Counted from the first letter of the stretch, positions 42,449-50,768 are shown. The stretch is 64,000 nucleotides of DNA from JBGAQP01 sp044220635 (GCA_044220635.1 JBGAQP010000002.1:138582-202581), one strand, 5' to 3'. Made by a program: numbers and translations. Notes: a model not told the origin generated them from the letters alone.

Positions 42449-42936
42449 CTAGAAGCAGGCGCGCGCGGGCGCGCTCGTGCGCAGCACGGATTCCTGCCGG
42501 AAGCGCGCCTTGTAGCGCGAGACGATCTCGCCGAGCGCCGCCTCGGCGCCGCCGTCGTGGACGATCTCGACGACGCGCGTGCTCTCGCGAAGGAGCCGGC
42601 CGTCGGCCCCGCGCCACTGTCCCCTCGCCTCGATGATCGTGAGGCCGCCGGGAAAGCGCGGCGTGATCTCCGCGTCGACGAACGCGCCCCACTCGTCCTC
42701 GCCCACGGCGCCCCCGGGCATCGCGAGGCCGAAGTAGAGTCGCTCCACGAAGCGGTCCCGGCAGGGCTCGCCCGGATCCGTCGCGGCGCAGGCCGCGAGA
42801 AGCGGGGGGGGCGCGAGCGCCCCCCCCGGGCGCCCCCCCACGCCGCGGCCGCCGGCGCGACCCGGAACCCGGGCAGCTCCGCCGCCTGCTGCAGGAGCAG
42901 CGTTCCCGCGACGAAGCCGAGGGCGAAGAGGCGCAT
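42449..42936 (-). pseudogene. DUF3574 lipoprotein-like gene, frameshifted
   Basis: The C-terminal 115 residues (DRFVERLYFGLAMPGG...VSRYKARFRQESVL) match DUF3574, small secreted proteins of unknown role. A lipobox (LLAAC) sits at its beginning. The only plausible signal peptide, MRLFALGFVAGTLLLQQA from ATG 42936, is in another frame. The frames meet in a run of G8, C8 and C7 tracts at 42804-42839. Either the gene is broken, or the tract is slippery (phase variation), or the assembly has an indel there. An uninterrupted reading from 42946 lacks any signal peptide. Confidence 0.7.
42804..42839. repeat. Homopolymer hairpin (G8/C8/C7) in the DUF3574 gene
   Basis: G8-CGC pairs with GCG-C8 as a perfect 11-bp stem with a 2-nt loop, followed by GGGCG and C7. 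It is the longest homopolymer cluster in the window and is placed exactly at the reading-frame break. Confidence 0.85.
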
Positions 42937-42992
42937 CCCCCCACAACGCGCGGCTCCCGGCTTCGAGGGACCGGCAGCGGTATCATTCGGGC

Positions 42993-43493
42993 ATGCGATC
43001 CCCACGCGGCCGCGCCGGCTTCACGATGATCGAGATGCTCATCGTCATCGCCATGATCGCCGTCCTCGGCCTCATCGCCGTCCCCGCGCTCAAGGAGAAC
43101 ATGCTCCGGCGGCAGGTGAAGGAAGGGCTGCTCCTCGCCAACGTCGCCAAGGACGGGGTGCAGAAGACCTACGGCGCGACCGGCAAGATGCCCGCCAACA
43201 ATGCCGACGCCGGAGTGCCCGAGCCGGCGAAGATCGTCGGCAACCTCGTGAGCGAGGTGAACGTGGCGCAGGGCGCGGTCACGGTCACCTTCGGCAACAA
43301 CGCGGGCAAGTCCCTCGAGGGCAGGAAGGTGACGCTGCGCCCGGCCGTGGTTCCGAACACGCCCGTGGTGCCCATCGCCTGGATCTGCCACCAGGTGGCG
43401 GTTCCCAAGGGCATGCAGGTCCTCGGCTCGGACGAGACCGACGTCGAGATGAGCTGGCTGCCGGCCGAGTGCCGCAGCGCGGAGAGCAAGTAG
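42993..43493 (+). CDS. Type IV pilin-like protein
   Basis: The 166-aa protein has a short basic leader (MRSPRGRAG) cut before Phe by PilD, followed by FTMIEMLIVIAMIAVLGLIAVPAL with Glu5, the classic type IV pilin N-terminal helix. Two cysteines near the C-terminus (WICHQV and PAECRS) form the expected disulfide loop. It resembles PilA of betaproteobacteria. No assembly genes adjoin; it could be a major or minor pilin. GGTATCATT lies just upstream of the start and may be its -10. Confidence 0.9.
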   Translation: MRSPRGRAGFTMIEMLIVIAMIAVLGLIAVPALKENMLRRQVKEGLLLANVAKDGVQKTYGATGKMPANNADAGVPEPAKIVGNLVSEVNVAQGAVTVTFGNNAGKSLEGRKVTLRPAVVPNTPVVPIAWICHQVAVPKGMQVLGSDETDVEMSWLPAECRSAESK

Positions 43494-43498
43494 CGCCC

Positions 43499-44059
43499 AT
43501 GCCCCGCAAGTGGCTGCGCAACTGGTTCCCGCACCCCGACACCATCCGCGGGCACCGCTGGCTGCAGTGGTGCGCCCCGATCCTCGGCCACCCACGCCTG
43601 TGGCACCTGCACCGGCGCTCGGTCTCGCTCGGGGTCGCGATCGGGCTGGTGACCGGGCTCATCCCGGGACCGATCCAGATGCTCGCCGCGGCCCTCATCG
43701 CCATTCCGCTGCGGGCGAACATCCCGGCGGCGATCTTCACCACGCTCTACACGAACCCCCTCACTTTCGTGCCGCTCTACGTGCTCGCGTACGGGGTCGG
43801 GCGGCTGGTGACGGGGGATGCCACGCCGCTCGTCCTCCCGCCCGATCTCGAGTGGAACTGGGCGGGCCTCGCGCAATCGATGCCCGCGCTCCTCGGGTGG
43901 ATCGGCTCGCTCGGGCACACGCTGCTCATCGGTCTCGCGATCCAGTGCACGGTCTTCGCGCTCGGCGGCTACGCGCTCACGATGCTCGTCTGGCGCGTGA
44001 TCGTCACCCGGACCTGGCGCCGGCGCTCGCAGCGGCGCGCGCAACGGGCGCCGCCATGA
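43499..44059 (+). CDS. DUF2062 membrane protein
   Basis: This 186-aa protein has the family opening (PRKWLRNWFPHPDTIRGHRWLQW), then SVSLGVAIGLVTGLIPGPIQMLAAALIA and TNPLTFVPLYVLAYGVG, giving three membrane helices. The basic tail ends the protein. DUF2062 proteins are inner-membrane proteins of unknown function. It starts 5 nt after the pilin stop and overlaps the glycosylase gene by 4 nt, so all three may be co-expressed. Confidence 0.88.
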   Translation: MPRKWLRNWFPHPDTIRGHRWLQWCAPILGHPRLWHLHRRSVSLGVAIGLVTGLIPGPIQMLAAALIAIPLRANIPAAIFTTLYTNPLTFVPLYVLAYGVGRLVTGDATPLVLPPDLEWNWAGLAQSMPALLGWIGSLGHTLLIGLAIQCTVFALGGYALTMLVWRVIVTRTWRRRSQRRAQRAPP

Positions 44060-44673
44060 CCCCGGACTACTGGCACGAAGCCAAGGCGCAGCTCGCGAAG
44101 CGCGATCCGGTGCTTCGCCGGCTGATCCGCCAGCATCCCGACGCGACCCTGCGAAGCCGGGGCGATGCGTTCCAGACGCTCGCCCGCTCCATCGTCGGCC
44201 AGCAGATCTCGGTCAAGGCCGCGCAGACGATCTGGGATCGCTTCGCCGCGCAGTGCGGGATGGTGGTCCCGGCCACGGTGGCGGACCTCGACGAGGAAGC
44301 GATGCGCGCGGCGGGCCTCTCGCGCAGGAAGGTGGCCTATCTCAAGGACCTCTCCGCGCGCTTCGCCTCGGGCGCCATCAAGCCGCGGCGCTGGGCGCGC
44401 ATGCCCGACGAGGCCGTGATCGAGGACCTCGTGCAGGTGAAGGGAATCGGGCGCTGGTCGGTGGAGATGTTCCTGATCTTCCACCTGATGAGGCCCAACG
44501 TCCTGCCCGTGGGCGACCTGGGCCTGCAGCGCGCGATGGAACGCCACTACAACGACGGCGACGAGCTCACCCGGGACGGCATGCGCGACATCGGCCAGTC
44601 GTGGCAGCCGTGGTGCTCGGTGGCGACCTGGTACTTGTGGAGGTCGCTGGATCCGGTGGCGGTGGAGTACTGA
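44056..44673 (+). CDS. DNA-3-methyladenine glycosylase, HhH-GPD type
   Basis: The 205-aa base-excision enzyme removes alkylated purines. It has the helix-hairpin-helix LVQVKGIGRWSVEMF and the catalytic aspartate in LPVGDLGLQRAM. It lacks the N-terminal TATA-box-like domain of E. coli AlkA and a C-terminal Fe-S loop, so it resembles the short AlkA/Mag1 family. It overlaps the DUF2062 gene by 4 nt. Confidence 0.93.
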   Translation: MTPDYWHEAKAQLAKRDPVLRRLIRQHPDATLRSRGDAFQTLARSIVGQQISVKAAQTIWDRFAAQCGMVVPATVADLDEEAMRAAGLSRRKVAYLKDLSARFASGAIKPRRWARMPDEAVIEDLVQVKGIGRWSVEMFLIFHLMRPNVLPVGDLGLQRAMERHYNDGDELTRDGMRDIGQSWQPWCSVATWYLWRSLDPVAVEY

Positions 44674-44733
44674 CGCCTCCGGCGGCGGCGCATCCCTCCG
44701 AAACCTGAAGTTCCATCACGAGGCTCGACAGCG

Positions 44734-45360
44734 ATGACGACAAGCGCGCCGCGCAAGCCCTTCTCGATGATCCGGGAATTCCACCTGGCGGACTGGTTCA
44801 CCCTCGGGAACGCCGTCTGCGGCACGGGGGCCCTGTTCTCGACGATGACCTACCTCGAAACCGGCGACAGCCGGCACGTCCAGTATGCCTGCGCCCTCGT
44901 CCTCGCCGCCCTGGTCTTCGACGTGCTGGACGGCCGGATCGCCCGATGGAGGCAGAACGCCTCGGCGATGGGCCGCGAGCTCGATTCGCTCGCCGACGTC
45001 ATCTCGTTCGGCGTGGCTCCCGCGATGATCGGGTATGGATGCGGCATGCAGGGCCTGTACGACCGCATCGTCCTGGGCTACTTCATCGCCTGCGGCGTTT
45101 CGCGCCTGGCCCGCTACAACATCACGGCCGACACCCTCTCGGAGGGCACCGGCAAGGTGAAGCACTTCGAGGGAACACCGATCCCCACCTCGATCCTCCT
45201 CGTCGGCCTGATGTCGCTGGCGGCGTGGCTTGGCGCGGTGCGCGAGAACCTCTGGTTCGGTGAGGTCGAGCTGGCCGGCTTCAAGCTCCATCCCCTCGTC
45301 GCCGTTTTCGCCCTCTCGGGCTCGCTGATGATCAGCCGGATCCGGATCCCGAAGCCGTGA
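44734..45360 (+). CDS. pssA: CDP-diacylglycerol-serine O-phosphatidyltransferase
   Basis: The 208-aa membrane enzyme makes phosphatidylserine, the precursor of phosphatidylethanolamine. The CDP-alcohol phosphotransferase signature DG-x2-AR-x8-G-x3-D-x3-D is complete in DGRIARWRQNASAMGRELDSLAD, with six hydrophobic segments. It is a type II, Bacillus/alpha-beta-proteobacterial form. It is alone here, without psd or ilvC neighbours. Confidence 0.94.
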   Translation: MTTSAPRKPFSMIREFHLADWFTLGNAVCGTGALFSTMTYLETGDSRHVQYACALVLAALVFDVLDGRIARWRQNASAMGRELDSLADVISFGVAPAMIGYGCGMQGLYDRIVLGYFIACGVSRLARYNITADTLSEGTGKVKHFEGTPIPTSILLVGLMSLAAWLGAVRENLWFGEVELAGFKLHPLVAVFALSGSLMISRIRIPKP

Positions 45361-45567
45361 CCGTGGCGATCGCCCGGGGCGGCTTCGCCGACTGACGCTG
45401 CCTTCCCGTCCCGAGGGCATTGCCGGCGACTCGGCGCACGCCGGGGCCATCGCCGCTGTACACTGGCCCCGCTGTGGAAAGCCCCGACGCAACGCCCCTC
45501 GTTTCGCGCCCGGGACGAGCGCGCATCCCCGGGGCGAGCGTGCGTCCAACCGACAGGAGGTGCGGCG

Positions 45568-45636
45568 ATGCCAACCGACTTCGAATGGGTCATCCGTCGC
45601 GGCACTGTCCCGGGTCGCTCGCGGCCCGATGGCTGA
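45568..45636 (+). CDS. Possible 22-aa leader ORF coupled to the next gene
   Basis: An ATG 7 nt after a perfect AGGAGG (45555-45560) opens a 22-codon frame (MPTDFEWVIRRG...). Its TGA lies 3 nt inside the next coding region (ATGGCTGA overlap). The downstream membrane protein has no Shine-Dalgarno of its own, so this short frame may serve to deliver ribosomes to it. The rest of 45361-45567 shows no gene. Confidence 0.5.
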   Translation: MPTDFEWVIRRGTVPGRSRPDG

Positions 45637-46132
45637 CGAATCGGGCAACGGCGCCCCGCAACGGGCGGACTCCCGCATCCCCGAGCCGGGAGAGGCGGGA
45701 TTCATCGCCCAGCTCCTCGACCTGTATCACGTGCGCCTCGTCCTCGGCATCGCGCTGGGCCTGCCCGTCACGGCGCTCGCGCTCCTCGGCGCGCTCTATG
45801 GACTCGCGATGGGCTACGGGGGCCTCGCCGGGGGAAAGAACTTCGGCGTGTCCGCGATCGCCCTGGGCATGGTCCTGCTCGCCTGCGCCGGGCTCGTGGG
45901 CGCGTGGCGCCGCATCCTGAGGCCGCGCGCGGGGATGACTCCGAGGCAAGCGAGGACCGTTCGCGTCCTGCTCCTCGCCGGGGTCGCCGCCGCGCTCTTC
46001 ATGGTCCTCGCCGCCGTGCTCTGGTTCGACAACTACGTGCTCGCCTCCGTGCCCCTGTTCATCGGCGCCATGGGCGTGGTGCTGCTCCTCGCCACGCCCG
46101 CCAGCCCGGCGGTGAAGCGGGACCCGCGGTGA
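45629..46132 (+). CDS. Small integral membrane protein
   Basis: The 167-aa protein has a polar N-terminus of about 25 residues and four hydrophobic segments, paired around a short basic loop (RRILRPRAGMTPRQARTVR). It is not recognised as a named family. It lies upstream of a membrane PH-like protein (10 nt gap) and a secreted protein, which look like one small envelope operon. Confidence 0.75.
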   Translation: MADESGNGAPQRADSRIPEPGEAGFIAQLLDLYHVRLVLGIALGLPVTALALLGALYGLAMGYGGLAGGKNFGVSAIALGMVLLACAGLVGAWRRILRPRAGMTPRQARTVRVLLLAGVAAALFMVLAAVLWFDNYVLASVPLFIGAMGVVLLLATPASPAVKRDPR

Positions 46133-46142
46133 ACGCCCTTGC

Positions 46143-46652
46143 ATGGCCGCTCCGGTGAAAGCCTTCGCGCTCGCGAGCATGTCGCCCCTGATCCTGTGGC
46201 TCACCTGGGCGATGATGCTCCTGCCCCTCGCCTTCCTCCTCGGCGCGGCGTTCTCCTACCCGCCCCTGGCGATTCCCGGCGTCCTCGTCCTCGCGATCTA
46301 CGCCTGGATCTGGCTGCATTTCCGCCCGACCCGGTTCGAGGTGGGTGCCGACGCGATCGAGGTGGTCTGGCCGGTCCGGCGCCGGAGCATCCCGCGCCGG
46401 GAGATCGCCGGGGTGCGCCGCATCGGCAAGGACGAGCTGCGCCGCATGGTCGGCAAGGCCATGCGCGTCGGGGCGGGCGGAGTCTGGGGCGGGTTCGGCG
46501 TGCTGTGGACGGAGAAGCGCGGCGTGGTGCAGATGTACGTCTCGCGCACCGACGACTTCGTCTGGATCGAGCGCACCGGCGGCCGGCCCTGGCTCATCAC
46601 GCCGGAGAACCCGTCGGCTTTCGTGCGCGCGCTCTCGGGGCCGCCCTCGTGA
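46143..46652 (+). CDS. Membrane protein with bacterial PH-like domain
   Basis: The protein has 169 aa. Two N-terminal helices (about 12-60) are followed by a beta-rich region (RFEVGADAIEVVWPVRRRSIPRREIAGVRRIG ... VQMYVSRTDDFVWIERTGGRPWLITPENPSAFVRAL). This looks like a bPH/YdbS-type pleckstrin-homology domain, in which the final ITPENPxxFV is typical. Role unknown. Its stop overlaps the GTG of the next gene. Confidence 0.8.
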   Translation: MAAPVKAFALASMSPLILWLTWAMMLLPLAFLLGAAFSYPPLAIPGVLVLAIYAWIWLHFRPTRFEVGADAIEVVWPVRRRSIPRREIAGVRRIGKDELRRMVGKAMRVGAGGVWGGFGVLWTEKRGVVQMYVSRTDDFVWIERTGGRPWLITPENPSAFVRALSGPPS

Positions 46653-47143
46653 GCCGCGCCCTTCGCCTCGCCGCGGCGATCCTCGCCCTCGCGGCCGCGC
46701 CGGTGCTCGCGCAGGAGCGCGACCGCATCACGGTGAAGCACTTCCCGGCGCCCACGCCGATGGCCGCCTGGGAACCGCTGGAGGTGAGGATCGAGCGCGT
46801 GCGCATGCCCTCCCCCGCGGCCGACCGGCTCTTCGGAGAGGTCGAACACACCCTCGCCGTCCACGGCATCGCCTCCGACTGGCAGTTCGTGATCCCCGAT
46901 GGCCCCTTCATCCGCATCACGATCGAGGCCGCCGGGAGGCGGATCGAGCTGGCTTCCGCGCACACGCTCTTCGAGCGCGACGGCAAGGCGATCGCCCTCG
47001 AACGCGGCGTGCAGGCGCTCGAGGGGCGGGATGCGAAGGCCCTGCTCGCGGGGCAGAGCGAGTCCTTCCGCAACCGCCGCCTCGCCTTCGAGAAGATCCT
47101 CGCGCTCGTGAACGCGCGCCTTCGCGAGAGCCTCGGGCCGTAG
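46649..47143 (+). CDS. Secreted protein of unknown function
   Basis: The 164-aa protein starts at GTG overlapping the preceding stop. A signal peptide (1-20, ending VLAQ) is followed by an acidic/basic mixed alpha/beta region without cysteines. The pattern FEKILALVNARLRESL ends in an amphipathic helix. Not recognised. It is probably a periplasmic partner of the two upstream membrane proteins. Confidence 0.72.
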   Translation: MSRALRLAAAILALAAAPVLAQERDRITVKHFPAPTPMAAWEPLEVRIERVRMPSPAADRLFGEVEHTLAVHGIASDWQFVIPDGPFIRITIEAAGRRIELASAHTLFERDGKAIALERGVQALEGRDAKALLAGQSESFRNRRLAFEKILALVNARLRESLGP

Positions 47144-47173
47144 CGCGATTCCAGCGGCCCACGACCGACGATC

Positions 47174-47965
47174 ATGGACGGCGCATCCCGCCTGCTCTCC
47201 ACCCTCTTCCTCGCTTTCGCCGCCGCGCTCGCCCAGGCGCAGGTCCCGCAGAAGGTCGTCGACATCCCCACGCGAGCCGGCGTCACGCAGCGCATGGTCG
47301 TGCTCGCCCCGAAGGAGCCGAAGGCGGCGGCGATCCTCTTCGCCGGCGGCCACGGGGGGCTGCAGATCGCACCCGACGGCTCGTTCGGCTGGGGACAGGG
47401 CAACTTCGTCGTGCGCACGCGCGAGCTCTTCGCGGCCGAGGGCCTGCTCGTCGCCGTGGTGGACGCGCCCTCGGATCGCCAGGGCGAGCCTTACCTGTCC
47501 GGATACCGTCAGCAGCCCGAGCACGCCGAGGACATCCGGGCGGCGATCGCCTGGATTCGAGCGCAGGCCAGGGTTCCGGTATGGCTCGTCGGCACGAGCC
47601 GGGGCACGCAATCGGCCGCGTACCTCGCGACGGAGCTCACCGGCCCCGAGGGTCCCGACGGCGTGGTGCTGACCTCGAGCATCCTCGTCGACAGGAGGAG
47701 CCGCGCCCTCCCCGAGATGCCGCTCGAGAAGATCCGCATCCCCGTCCTCGTGGTCCACCACGAGCATGACGGCTGCCGCGCCTGCCCCTACGCGGAGATT
47801 CCCCGCCTGATGGACCAGCTCGGGACGGCGCCCCGCAGGCAGCTTCTCTCCTTCACCGGCGGCAAGAGCGAGGGCGACCCCTGCGAGGGCCGCGCCCACC
47901 ACGGCTACAACGGGATCGAGCGCGAGGTCGTCGCGAAGATCGCCCTCTGGATGCTCGCGAAATGA
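47174..47965 (+). CDS. Secreted alpha/beta hydrolase
   Basis: The 263-aa protein has a signal peptide (1-22). The nucleophile elbow is GTSRG (GXSXG), with the acid in VVHHEHDGCRACP and the histidine in HHGYNGIE. A cysteine pair CRAC adjoins the acid. It resembles dienelactone-hydrolase-like or small esterase proteins; substrate unknown. It ends in a good terminator and is convergent with another exported hydrolase gene. Confidence 0.82.
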   Translation: MDGASRLLSTLFLAFAAALAQAQVPQKVVDIPTRAGVTQRMVVLAPKEPKAAAILFAGGHGGLQIAPDGSFGWGQGNFVVRTRELFAAEGLLVAVVDAPSDRQGEPYLSGYRQQPEHAEDIRAAIAWIRAQARVPVWLVGTSRGTQSAAYLATELTGPEGPDGVVLTSSILVDRRSRALPEMPLEKIRIPVLVVHHEHDGCRACPYAEIPRLMDQLGTAPRRQLLSFTGGKSEGDPCEGRAHHGYNGIEREVVAKIALWMLAK

Positions 47966-47967
47966 AC

Positions 47968-47990
47968 CGGGGCGCCGCCAGGGCGCCCCG
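47968..47990. terminator. Bidirectional hairpin between convergent hydrolase genes
   Basis: CGGGGCGCC-GCCAG-GGCGCCCCG is a perfect 9-bp stem immediately after the 47965 stop. There is no T-run on either side, so efficiency is uncertain. Confidence 0.65.
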
Positions 47991-48016
47991 AGGGCATCGC
48001 CGGATCGTCCCGGCAG

Positions 48017-49309
48017 CTAGGAGCCCGAACGGACGAGCGGCTTCTGCTTGGGCTTGATCCGCAGCCGGTCGCCGTCGCGCCGGACCGTGATGCCCAGGCC
48101 CCGCGCGCGCGCCTCGAAGGCCGCCGCCTGCTGGGGCGTGAGGACCGACGAGAGGCCCGAAACCTCCTGCACCAAACCGTCGTAGACCAGCATGACGATG
48201 AAGGACAGGAGCACCTCGTCGGGCGTGAAGTTGCAGTGCTCGTAGCGGTCGATCTCGATGTTCAGGTGCCTGGTGAGCCACGATCCCGACGCGATGGTCT
48301 TCAGCGCGTAGAGCGGCTCGTGAACGTACGGCACCTGCTGGTCGCGTGTCGTGTGGAGCGTGACAAGCGGCCGCGTGAGGTTGCCCGTGGTCGCGTAGGA
48401 GGTGTTCATCGCGTTGACCGCGACGGGGCTCGCCGCGATGCGCGGCACGAGGTAGTTAACCCCGAGGTCGTTGCTCGAGCCCGTGTACCAGCGGGTCGTG
48501 TTGTCGAACGGGAAGCCGCCCAGCGTCGTGGCCGCGTCCTTCAGGTTCACCACGCTGTAGCGCAGCACGTCCTTCGCGGACTGCTCCACCGTCTCGAGGT
48601 ACTTGTCGCCGCCGTCGAAGGGCAGCTTCGCCACCGCGGCCCATTCGTCGAGGTTCTGGCGCAGCGCCGGGTGCGTGATGATCGGCTTCACGACGAGGTC
48701 GTAGTAGTCGGACCAGACGTCCACGAGGGCCTGGGGAGGGTCGAAGGGCGGTCCCGGGATCACGCCTGGAAAGAAGACTTCGAAGGTCGCGCGCGCGTCG
48801 CCGAAGTAGTTGATCTGGTATGGGAAGCTTCCGACGGGCCCGCAGGCGGCCATGCCGGCGGAGTAGACGCCCGGATGCTGCTCGAGGGAGAGCGCGGTGA
48901 TGATCCCGCCCTCGGAGGCGCCCACGAGGTACACCTTGGAGGGCGTGCCCTTCTGCGCCTTGTAGATGTTCACGAGGTCGAGGATGTCCGCCTTGCCCTC
49001 GAGGATCGCGAGGCCCGTCTTGCTGTAGCTGTTGGTCGCGAAGCCGAAGCCCAGGCCGTTCACGAGCTCCGGGATGCAGAAGGTGCCGATGCACAGCTGG
49101 TCCTCGGGGATCTGGACCGGGGTCCCCGCGTCCTGGAAGCCGTGGGCCCAGATGACCAGGATGTTGTTGTACTCGCCCGCCGCCGGCATGCAGATCCGGT
49201 ACTTGGAGCCGCTCGCCTGCACCCCGTCGGGGTCGCAAGTGGAGGCGGCCCACGCGGGCGCGGCGGCGAAAAGGAGGAACGCGACGGCGGCGGCGAAGCG
49301 GCGGATCAT
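48017..49309 (-). CDS. Exported alpha/beta hydrolase
   Basis: The 430-aa protein has a signal peptide (1-22) and an esterase/lipase core. NILVIWAHGFQDAG supplies the oxyanion hole, VGASEGG is the nucleophile elbow, and the late histidine lies in DRYEHCNFTPDE. An N-terminal cysteine pair (STCDPDG, YRICMPA) suggests a disulfide, as does LCIGTFC. It is likely a secreted esterase or depolymerase-like enzyme. An activity on PHA or polyester is possible given the PHA genes, but nothing in the sequence proves it. Confidence 0.82.
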   Translation of the reverse strand: MIRRFAAAVAFLLFAAAPAWAASTCDPDGVQASGSKYRICMPAAGEYNNILVIWAHGFQDAGTPVQIPEDQLCIGTFCIPELVNGLGFGFATNSYSKTGLAILEGKADILDLVNIYKAQKGTPSKVYLVGASEGGIITALSLEQHPGVYSAGMAACGPVGSFPYQINYFGDARATFEVFFPGVIPGPPFDPPQALVDVWSDYYDLVVKPIITHPALRQNLDEWAAVAKLPFDGGDKYLETVEQSAKDVLRYSVVNLKDAATTLGGFPFDNTTRWYTGSSNDLGVNYLVPRIAASPVAVNAMNTSYATTGNLTRPLVTLHTTRDQQVPYVHEPLYALKTIASGSWLTRHLNIEIDRYEHCNFTPDEVLLSFIVMLVYDGLVQEVSGLSSVLTPQQAAAFEARARGLGITVRRDGDRLRIKPKQKPLVRSGS

Positions 49310-49417
49310 GAGGCACCTCCCTTTGGTTGTTTTGATCGAAGCCTAGGCCGTCGCCGCGCAAAAGGCAATCGCCCATTCGCGTGCTATCTTCGCCGCCAAA
49401 GGGGGCGCAGGACCGAA

Positions 49418-49774
49418 GTGAAACCCATTCTGCTCTTGGCCGCCGCGGGGGCGCTCTGCCTGTCCCTCACCGCGCACGCCACGCGGGCGCACTGGTTCGC
49501 CGTCACCTTCGCGATCGTGGTGGTCGTGGCGCTCGCCGCCGCGCTCGTCTCGCGCCGCTTCGGGCCGGCACCCGCCTGGAAGCTCGCTCTCGCCTTCGCC
49601 GCGGGCGTGCTCGCGATGGAGGCCATTTCCCTCGCGGCCTGGTGGGCCGTCATGGCCTCGCGCGGGATGTTCCTTCCCCCGCAGGCCTTGCGGATCGCGA
49701 TGGTCGAGGGCGCGGCGATGTCCACGGTGGGCGCCGCGGTGGCCTTCCTCGCCGGGATCCTCCCGCGCCGCTGA
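49418..49774 (+). CDS. Small membrane protein
   Basis: The 118-aa protein (GTG start after an AGGA) has four hydrophobic segments: residues about 2-20, 27-46, 55-75 and 95-115. Not recognised. It ends 4 nt from the convergent J-domain-like gene. Confidence 0.65.
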   Translation: MKPILLLAAAGALCLSLTAHATRAHWFAVTFAIVVVVALAAALVSRRFGPAPAWKLALAFAAGVLAMEAISLAAWWAVMASRGMFLPPQALRIAMVEGAAMSTVGAAVAFLAGILPRR

Positions 49775-49778
49775 GGCC

Positions 49779-50585
49779 CTACGGGGCGTTGCGCTTCGCG
49801 GCGGCCTCCATCGCCTCGCGCGCCCGGCGCTCGCGCTCCTCGCGCAGCACCTGCTCGTGGCGCGCGGCGCGCGCGCGTTCCTCCTCGAGCTCGCGGCTTC
49901 GCACGAACTCCTTCTGCCGTTCGACCTCCTGCCGGGCCCGTCGCTGGTCCTCCTCGGCGAGGCGCCGCGCGCGGTCCTCCTCGCGCTCGCGCTCCGCCTT
50001 CGCGCGCGCCTCCTTCGACTGCTCGCGGCTCTGCTCGGCCCGCAGGCGCCGCTCCTCGTTCTGGCGCCAGCGCTCGTAGTCGGCGCGCTCGCGCTGGATG
50101 CGGCTCTGCTCGCTGCGCTCGCGGGAGGCCTCCTGGCCCTGCTGGTAGCGCGCCTGGGAGTCGCGGAACCGGGCCTCCTCGAGGTCCTGCTGGCGGCGGA
50201 TGCGGTCGCGCTCGACGGCGAGGCGCTCCTGCTCGAGCCGCATCCGCTCCTTCTCCCGGGAGCGCTCCACCCACCAGGCGCCCGAGCCCAGGGCCACGAC
50301 GGCGAGCAGGATCGCGACGAAGACCCACGCCGAGCGCCCGGCGCCGCGGTCCTTCTCGCCCTCCTGCCCCGCGGCGGCGAGCTTCGCGTCGTAGGCCGAG
50401 CGCTTGGCCTCGACCGAGAGCGTGACGAAGGCATCGCGGAGCACCCGCTCCTCGGCCCGCCGTTCCGCGTCCGTGAGTCCGGCCGCGGTCTCGCCCAGCG
50501 CCTTGAGCTTGCCCTCGAACGCGATCTTGATGACCTGGGGCGAGGCGTTCCGGGGAACGCCCAGGGTCTGGTAATGGTCCTGCAC
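49779..50585 (-). CDS. J-domain-like membrane protein with long coiled coil
   Basis: The protein has 268 aa. The N-terminal 70 residues begin QDHYQTLGVPRNASPQVIKIAFEGKLKALGE, a degenerate DnaJ-type domain; the HPD tripeptide is not visible. One membrane helix follows (about 92-110). The remaining roughly 150 residues are almost all Arg/Glu/Gln heptads, a long charged coiled coil. GTG at 50585 with GGAGGG upstream was chosen. A longer frame reading into the REP repeat upstream (RPELVEGP) is spurious. Function unknown; the layout suggests a scaffold or tether. Confidence 0.78.
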   Translation of the reverse strand: MQDHYQTLGVPRNASPQVIKIAFEGKLKALGETAAGLTDAERRAEERVLRDAFVTLSVEAKRSAYDAKLAAAGQEGEKDRGAGRSAWVFVAILLAVVALGSGAWWVERSREKERMRLEQERLAVERDRIRRQQDLEEARFRDSQARYQQGQEASRERSEQSRIQRERADYERWRQNEERRLRAEQSREQSKEARAKAEREREEDRARRLAEEDQRRARQEVERQKEFVRSRELEEERARAARHEQVLREERERRAREAMEAAAKRNAP

Positions 50586-50661
50586 GGCGCCGCCCTCCCA
50601 CCCGCCGATGCGCGCGGCGGACGGCGGAATCGTATCACTGCTGGCGCGGGGCTTACGGAAG

Positions 50662-50757
50662 CGCCGTTCGGGGTGAGCCTGTTGAACCGCGCCCTTCGAC
50701 AAGCTCAGGGCAGGCCCTTCGACAAGCTCAGGGCGAACGGCCAAAGCGCTCAGGGCA
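50662..50757. repeat. REP cluster (CCCTTCGACAAGCTCAGGG family)
   Basis: Two tandem direct copies of CCCTTCGACAAGCTCAGGG lie at 50691-50711 and 50714-50734. An inverted relative (GTTCGGGGTGAGCCTGTTGAA, split by one base changes) lies just upstream and a partial copy (GCGCTCAGGGC) at 50746. This is a common intergenic REP sequence in proteobacteria. It fills most of the 183-nt gap between the J-domain-like gene and lolD. Confidence 0.85.
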
Positions 50758-50768
50758 AACGGAAGGCG

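Noticed and set aside
50691..50734. Two tandem repeats as a CRISPR fragment
   Set aside because: Only two copies 2 nt apart, no spacer-sized gaps, and the unit matches a common REP family; no cas genes.
50586..50744. N-terminal extension of the coiled-coil gene through RPELVEGPALSLSKG
   Set aside because: That peptide is the translated REP sequence; GTG 50585 with GGAGGG is the better start.
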